This document shows positions 59,922-64,000 of a DNA stretch of 64,000 nt, in pieces. The stretch covers positions 16,521 through 80,520 of the forward strand of contig RAYF01000029.1 of the NCBI GenBank assembly GCA_003611745.1. The letters run 5' to 3'. The notes below the pieces were generated by a model, which did no database searches, was not told the origin of the DNA, and saw only the letters and a list, made by a program, of their open reading frames with translations. Both the position numbers and the translations under genes were made by a program. Each line of letters begins with the position of its first letter. The first letter of the stretch is position 1. The stretch comes from a bacterium D16-36. Lineage in GTDB: Bacteria > Bacillota > Clostridia > Lachnospirales > Lachnospiraceae.

Positions 59922-62576
59922 ATGGAAAAGTACGGTGTAAATGAACTCCGAAAAATGTATCTGGAGTTTTTTGAAGGCAAGGGACATCTGGCGATGAAGA
60001 GTTTTTCGCTGGTACCGCATAATGACAACAGCCTGTTGTTAATTAATGCGGGGATGGCGCCATTAAAGCCATATTTTACCGGGCAGGAGATTCCGCCAAG
60101 GGAGCGCGTGACGACATGCCAGAAATGCGTTCGTACCGGTGATATAGACAATGTAGGAAAGACAGCGCGCCACCTTACCTTTTTTGAGATGCTTGGAAAC
60201 TTCTCGTTTGGGGATTATTTTAAACATGAGGCGTTAAAATGGTCATGGGAGTTTTTGACGGAAACACTTGGCATGGATCCGGAGCGCATTTATCCTTCTA
60301 TTTATGGGGAGGATGACGAGGCATTTGATATCTGGACAAAGGAAATCGGGGTTCCTGCGGAGAAGATTACCCGTTTTTACCGTGATGAGAACGGCGAGTG
60401 CGACAACTTCTGGGAGCACGGGGCAGGGCCTTGTGGGCCGTGTTCCGAGATTTATTATGACCGCGGTGAAAAATACGGCTGCGGCAGCCCGGACTGCAAA
60501 GTGGGCTGTGAGTGCGACCGTTTTATGGAAATCTGGAATAATGTATTTACCCAGTTTGACGGGGACGGCAAGGGAAATTATGAGGAACTGGAAAATAAAA
60601 ATATAGATACCGGCATGGGGCTGGAGCGCCTTGCTGTCGTCGTGCAGGATGTAGATTCTGTCTATGATATTGACACAATGAAGGCAATCCGTGATAAAAT
60701 CTGTACTCTGGCTGGCACAGGCTATCAGGAGGATGAGAAGAAGGATGTTTCTATCCGCCTGATAACAGACCACATCCGTTCCTCTACTTTTATGATATCG
60801 GACGGCATTATGCCTAGCAACGAAGGGCGCGGGTATGTGCTGCGTCGCCTGATCCGCCGTGCGGTGCGCCATGGGAGGAAGCTTGGGATTGACAGGCAGT
60901 TTATGGCAGAGCTTGCAGGGACTGTGATTGCGGAGTCAAAGGACGGCTATCCGGAGCTGGAGGAGAAAAGCCAGTTCATTCTTCAGGTTCTTAAGCAGGA
61001 GGAGGGCAAGTTTGACAAGACAATCGACCAAGGATTGTCAATCCTCGCGCAGATGCAGGAGGAGCTTTCCAATGCAGGGAAGAAGGAGCTTTCCGGCGGG
61101 GATGCCTTTAAGCTGTATGATACGTATGGCTTCCCGCTTGATTTGACAATCGAGATTTTGGAAGAAAAGGGCTTCCATGTGGATGAAGAGGGCTTTGCCG
61201 CCGCTATGAAGGAGCAGAGGGACAAGGCAAGGAAAGCCCGCAAGGCGACAAACTATATGGGGGCGGAGGAGACCGTCTACCAGCAGATAGATCCTGAGAT
61301 AACCAGCAGGTTTGTGGGTTATGGATGTTTGGAGCATGAATCAAGAATCAGCGTGCTTACCACGGAGGAAGAGGTGGTACAGGCCCTTACGGATGGGCAG
61401 AATGGCACCATTATTGTGGACGAGACGCCTTTTTATGCGACTATGGGCGGACAGCAGGCAGATATTGGTATTATTTGCGAGGGTGATAATGAATTTCAGG
61501 TGAAAGATACCATAAAGCTTCAGGGCGGCAGGATCGGCCATGTCGGGACAGTCGTAAAGGGGATGTTCAAGGCAGGGGATACCGTTTTTCTGAAAGTGGA
61601 CCAGAAAAACCGCCTTGCCACCGGAAAGAACCACAGCGCCACCCATCTGGTACAGAAGGCGCTGCGCATGGTATTGGGCTCCCATGTAGAGCAGGCCGGC
61701 TCTTATGTCGATGCGGACAGGCTGCGTTTCGATTTCTCTCATTTTTCAGCGATGACGCCGGAGGAGATCAGGAAGACAGAGCAGATTGTGAATGAAGAGA
61801 TTGCAGCAGGTTTAGCAGTTGTCACGGAGGAAATGACATTAGAGGAGGCAAAAAAGACTGGCGCGATGGCGCTCTTTGGTGAGAAATACGGAGAAACAGT
61901 GCGTGTGGTACAGATGGGCGACTTTAGTGTGGAGCTGTGCGGGGGCACGCATGTAGGGAATACAGGTGACATATCGTATTTTAAGATTATTTCAGAGAGC
62001 GGCGTAGCTGCAGGCGTGCGCCGCATTGAGGCACTGACCGGCGAGGGCCTGATGAAGTATTATGGAAATGTAGAGTCTGAGCTTAACAGCGCGGCGGCGG
62101 CAGCAAAATCTGAGCCGGAAAATCTGGCAAAGAAGATTCAGGCAATGCAGGAGGAGATTAAGCTTCTGCACAGCGAGAATGAGAAATTAAAGGCGAAGCT
62201 TGCAAAGGATGCTGTCGGTGACGTGGATAGCCGGATTCAGGAGATAAAGGGGCTTAAAGTGCTTGCAATGGATGTGCCGGATGTGGATATGAACGGCCTT
62301 AGGAATCTCGGCGACCAGATGAAAGAAAAGCTGGGCGAGGGAGTCGTTGTGCTGGCCTCTGCGAATGGCGGAAAGGTGACGCTTCTTGCGATGGCTACGG
62401 ACGGGGCGATGAAGAAGGGCGCCCATGCCGGGAACCTGATTAAAGAGATTGCTTCTTTCGTTGGCGGAGGCGGCGGAGGACGCCCGAATATGGCACAGGC
62501 AGGCGGCAAAAATCCGGATGGGATTGCGGATGCTTTGAAGAAGGCCGTTCAGGTAGTGGAGAGCCAGTTAAGCTGA
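59922..62576 (+). CDS. alaS: Alanine--tRNA ligase
   Basis: Charges tRNA-Ala. The 884-residue product has the class II catalytic core (LREMYLEFFEGKGH-type N-terminus, TFFEMLGNFSFGDYFK), a tRNA recognition domain, the editing domain with the zinc motifs NHSATHLVQKAL (about 570) and CGGTHVGNTGD (about 672), and a Gly-rich C-Ala domain (GGGGGGRPNMAQAGGK). ATG at 59922 follows AAAAGGAGAG; an upstream frame extension is not conserved. It has its own promoter. Confidence 0.98.
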   Translation: MEKYGVNELRKMYLEFFEGKGHLAMKSFSLVPHNDNSLLLINAGMAPLKPYFTGQEIPPRERVTTCQKCVRTGDIDNVGKTARHLTFFEMLGNFSFGDYFKHEALKWSWEFLTETLGMDPERIYPSIYGEDDEAFDIWTKEIGVPAEKITRFYRDENGECDNFWEHGAGPCGPCSEIYYDRGEKYGCGSPDCKVGCECDRFMEIWNNVFTQFDGDGKGNYEELENKNIDTGMGLERLAVVVQDVDSVYDIDTMKAIRDKICTLAGTGYQEDEKKDVSIRLITDHIRSSTFMISDGIMPSNEGRGYVLRRLIRRAVRHGRKLGIDRQFMAELAGTVIAESKDGYPELEEKSQFILQVLKQEEGKFDKTIDQGLSILAQMQEELSNAGKKELSGGDAFKLYDTYGFPLDLTIEILEEKGFHVDEEGFAAAMKEQRDKARKARKATNYMGAEETVYQQIDPEITSRFVGYGCLEHESRISVLTTEEEVVQALTDGQNGTIIVDETPFYATMGGQQADIGIICEGDNEFQVKDTIKLQGGRIGHVGTVVKGMFKAGDTVFLKVDQKNRLATGKNHSATHLVQKALRMVLGSHVEQAGSYVDADRLRFDFSHFSAMTPEEIRKTEQIVNEEIAAGLAVVTEEMTLEEAKKTGAMALFGEKYGETVRVVQMGDFSVELCGGTHVGNTGDISYFKIISESGVAAGVRRIEALTGEGLMKYYGNVESELNSAAAAAKSEPENLAKKIQAMQEEIKLLHSENEKLKAKLAKDAVGDVDSRIQEIKGLKVLAMDVPDVDMNGLRNLGDQMKEKLGEGVVVLASANGGKVTLLAMATDGAMKKGAHAGNLIKEIASFVGGGGGGRPNMAQAGGKNPDGIADALKKAVQVVESQLS

Positions 62577-62591
62577 TAAGGGAGGGATTAA

Positions 62592-63803
62592 ATGAAGAAA
62601 GGAACAAAGGCGGCAGTGTTTGCCGCAGCAGTGCTTGGGATTGCTTTTTCAGTTAAAGTTGATGCGGATGCTGCTTCTAAGATTACGAGGGTGAAGCAGA
62701 CAGATGCCGGGGACCACAGTGTAGCGCTGAGCTGGGATGCGAGCCTTGAATGCGAGCATTATGTAATAGAATTCAGCGATGACCTGATGAAGTGGGTCAG
62801 GATGGAGGATACCACAGGTACGGAGGCAAGTGTCTACAAACTGTCCTCCGGAAGCTCCTATTATGTTCGCGTAACCGGTTATACGGACTGGAGCTGGATT
62901 AAAGATACCGGGACGGTGTGTGCAAACGCTTCCGATCCCATTGAGGTAGTGACAGCGCCGGATGTAAACAGCATGAGCGTATCGCAGACGGATGCTGCAA
63001 CGTCAGGATTTACGGTACAGTTTAACGGGGGCAGTAATTCCGGCGCAAATTATTATTGTGTGTACTTACAGGGCAATGATGTCCCTATTGGTGTATCCGA
63101 TAAGCCGGAAGTAGTGGTGGACGGGAAGCTGGACGCAGGGGCCGGCTACTGGTGTTATTCCTATGCCTGCAGAATGTCTTCTGCGGGTTTTGTGGCACGG
63201 GGCACCAGAAGCTTTGACCAGTTTAAAACTCTTACCGGAAAAATAGGGCGCAGTGCTTTTTCTATCAGCAATGGCTGGCATGAGTTGAATTCATATAATT
63301 TTACTATTGCAAATACCAGCTCTGTTGACGGATACCAGCTGCAGTTTTTGAACGCATCCGGCAAGACGAAGAAGACATTTACCCAGCCCGGCAATACGTT
63401 CCGGGTGTCAGATCTGGTGCAGGGGACATTTTACCAGTACCGCGTCCGTACATATATTGACTGCGGCGTTAAGAAGATTTACAGCCCTTGGTCTGACTGC
63501 CGCTATATTGGCATACCGAAGAAGGTTACATTAGATACCAAGAGCAGTGCTTTGAAATTTAGCTGGAGCAAGGTAGCCGGCGCATCAAAGTATGAGGTAT
63601 ATATGTCTACCAGTGAAAACAGCGGCTACCAAAAGATTAAAACTGCAAAGGCGGGCAGCAGGACAGTATCCATTACAAAGTTCAAGGGGAAGAAGATTAA
63701 GAAGGGAAAGAAATATTATATTAGGATCTTCTCTTATGCAAAGGTGGATGGAAAGTCCGTAAAGACAGAGGCAGCCTGGTCGGGATATTACCGAAGGTAC
63801 TAA
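62592..63803 (+). CDS. Secreted fibronectin type III-domain protein
   Basis: The 403-residue product has a signal peptide (hydrophobic core about 8-22, cleavage near DADAAS). A first Fn3 domain follows (about 33-118: VKQTDAGDHSVALSWDASLE, YYVRVTGYTDW), then two divergent beta-rich modules, and a final Fn3 domain (about 312-400: LKFSWSKVAGASKYEVYMST). The C-terminal part is Lys-rich. Probably a cell-surface or secreted binding protein; no enzyme domain is visible. It starts 15 bp after alaS with SD GGGAGG and may be co-transcribed. Confidence 0.8.
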   Translation: MKKGTKAAVFAAAVLGIAFSVKVDADAASKITRVKQTDAGDHSVALSWDASLECEHYVIEFSDDLMKWVRMEDTTGTEASVYKLSSGSSYYVRVTGYTDWSWIKDTGTVCANASDPIEVVTAPDVNSMSVSQTDAATSGFTVQFNGGSNSGANYYCVYLQGNDVPIGVSDKPEVVVDGKLDAGAGYWCYSYACRMSSAGFVARGTRSFDQFKTLTGKIGRSAFSISNGWHELNSYNFTIANTSSVDGYQLQFLNASGKTKKTFTQPGNTFRVSDLVQGTFYQYRVRTYIDCGVKKIYSPWSDCRYIGIPKKVTLDTKSSALKFSWSKVAGASKYEVYMSTSENSGYQKIKTAKAGSRTVSITKFKGKKIKKGKKYYIRIFSYAKVDGKSVKTEAAWSGYYRRY

Positions 63804-63808
63804 TACAG

Positions 63809-64000
63809 CACGGAAATCAATTTTCAGTATATATTCATTACTGCCCCAAATTAATATGTCACTATTTACAGACGATGTTTATCTAATGATAACTCCCCGT
63901 TATCTGTCAATTTTTGTTTGTGCCTGCATTCGGTTATGTTTCTGTTTTTTGCTTCACAGACAAGCAAAACGCCTAAAAAGAAGGACAGGATATGCCTTGC
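63809..64000 (+). mobile_element. Left end of a second foldback element (cut by window edge)
   Basis: Starts CACGGAAATCAATTTTCAGT and follows the terminal repeats of the 41930-42609 element for about 190 bases (GATAACTCC..GTTATC, GTTTGTGCCTGCAT, GGTTATGTTTCTGT, AAGCAAAACGCCTAAAA, GGATATGCCTTGC). It is closer to the right arm of that element than to its left arm. It begins 5 bases after the stop codon of the Fn3 gene. The right half and any target duplication lie outside the window. Confidence 0.8.

Noticed and set aside
1..64000. CRISPR arrays, tRNA or rRNA genes
   Set aside because: No regularly spaced direct repeats and no tRNA- or rRNA-like sequence were recognised on reading. A tRNA scan and rRNA model search would be decisive.

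Overview
The window looks like a chromosomal segment of a motile, spore-forming, low-to-mid GC Firmicute, most likely a Lachnospiraceae member related to Roseburia, Agathobacter or Lachnospira. The evidence is a single long fla/che locus in clostridial order, FliY and CheC/CheD of the Bacillus type, L27 with a Prp-cleavable N-terminal extension, and spore genes (yqfC, yqfD, a SpoVB-like flippase). Genus is an inference. No rRNA, tRNA or CRISPR was seen.

Region 1 (about 230-31660) is the flagellar-chemotaxis locus, all on the + strand: flgC, fliE-F-G-H-I-J, a MotE/MgtE_N-type protein, fliK, flgD, a TIGR02530-type protein, flgE, flbD, motA-motB, fliL, fliM, fliY, fliO-P-Q-R, flhB, flhA, flhF, flhG, a PilZ protein, cheB, cheA, cheW, cheC, cheD, a small membrane protein and the motility sigma factor. 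It covers rod and hook, C-ring, export gate and ATPase, stator, placement GTPases, a c-di-GMP brake and the adaptation system. cheY, cheR, cheX, flgB and flagellin are not in the window.

Region 2 (31724-35585) is a co-directional tail with a FapA-like protein and three poorly characterised genes, ending in a strong terminator. Region 3 (35590-42620) is accessory: HisA-like isomerase, SleB-type hydrolase, TraX-like membrane protein, a nucleoside phosphorylase gene broken by a small element, a VOC protein, an Uma2 nuclease and a divergent carbamate kinase, interspersed with palindromic repeats and a 680-bp foldback element.

Region 4 (42626-47179) is housekeeping: rplU-prp-rpmA-obgE, a degenerate M50-like protein and scpA-scpB. 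Region 5 (47180-50060) is a short AT-rich accessory patch with a hypothetical gene that may have lost its start codon, an acetyltransferase-Uma2 fusion and a DUF1836 gene on the minus strand. Region 6 (50062-63803) is yqfC-yqfD-phoH-HD protein-ybeY, a SpoVB-like flippase, a SWIM-SNF2 helicase, alaS and a secreted Fn3 protein. A second foldback element starts at the right edge.

The most interesting observations are: (i) the FlhB N-terminus carries the same DLQLFA motif that Prp cleaves in L27, with both rpmA and prp in the same window; (ii) a family of foldback elements with very long inverted repeats and a 9-bp target duplication; (iii) a recent 158-bp insertion whose removal restores a nucleoside phosphorylase frame; (iv) a modular family of hairpin repeats, one copy lying inside the flagellar operon; (v) several proteins with altered catalytic motifs (HD to HE, HExxH to HExxK, GGNA to GHSA).
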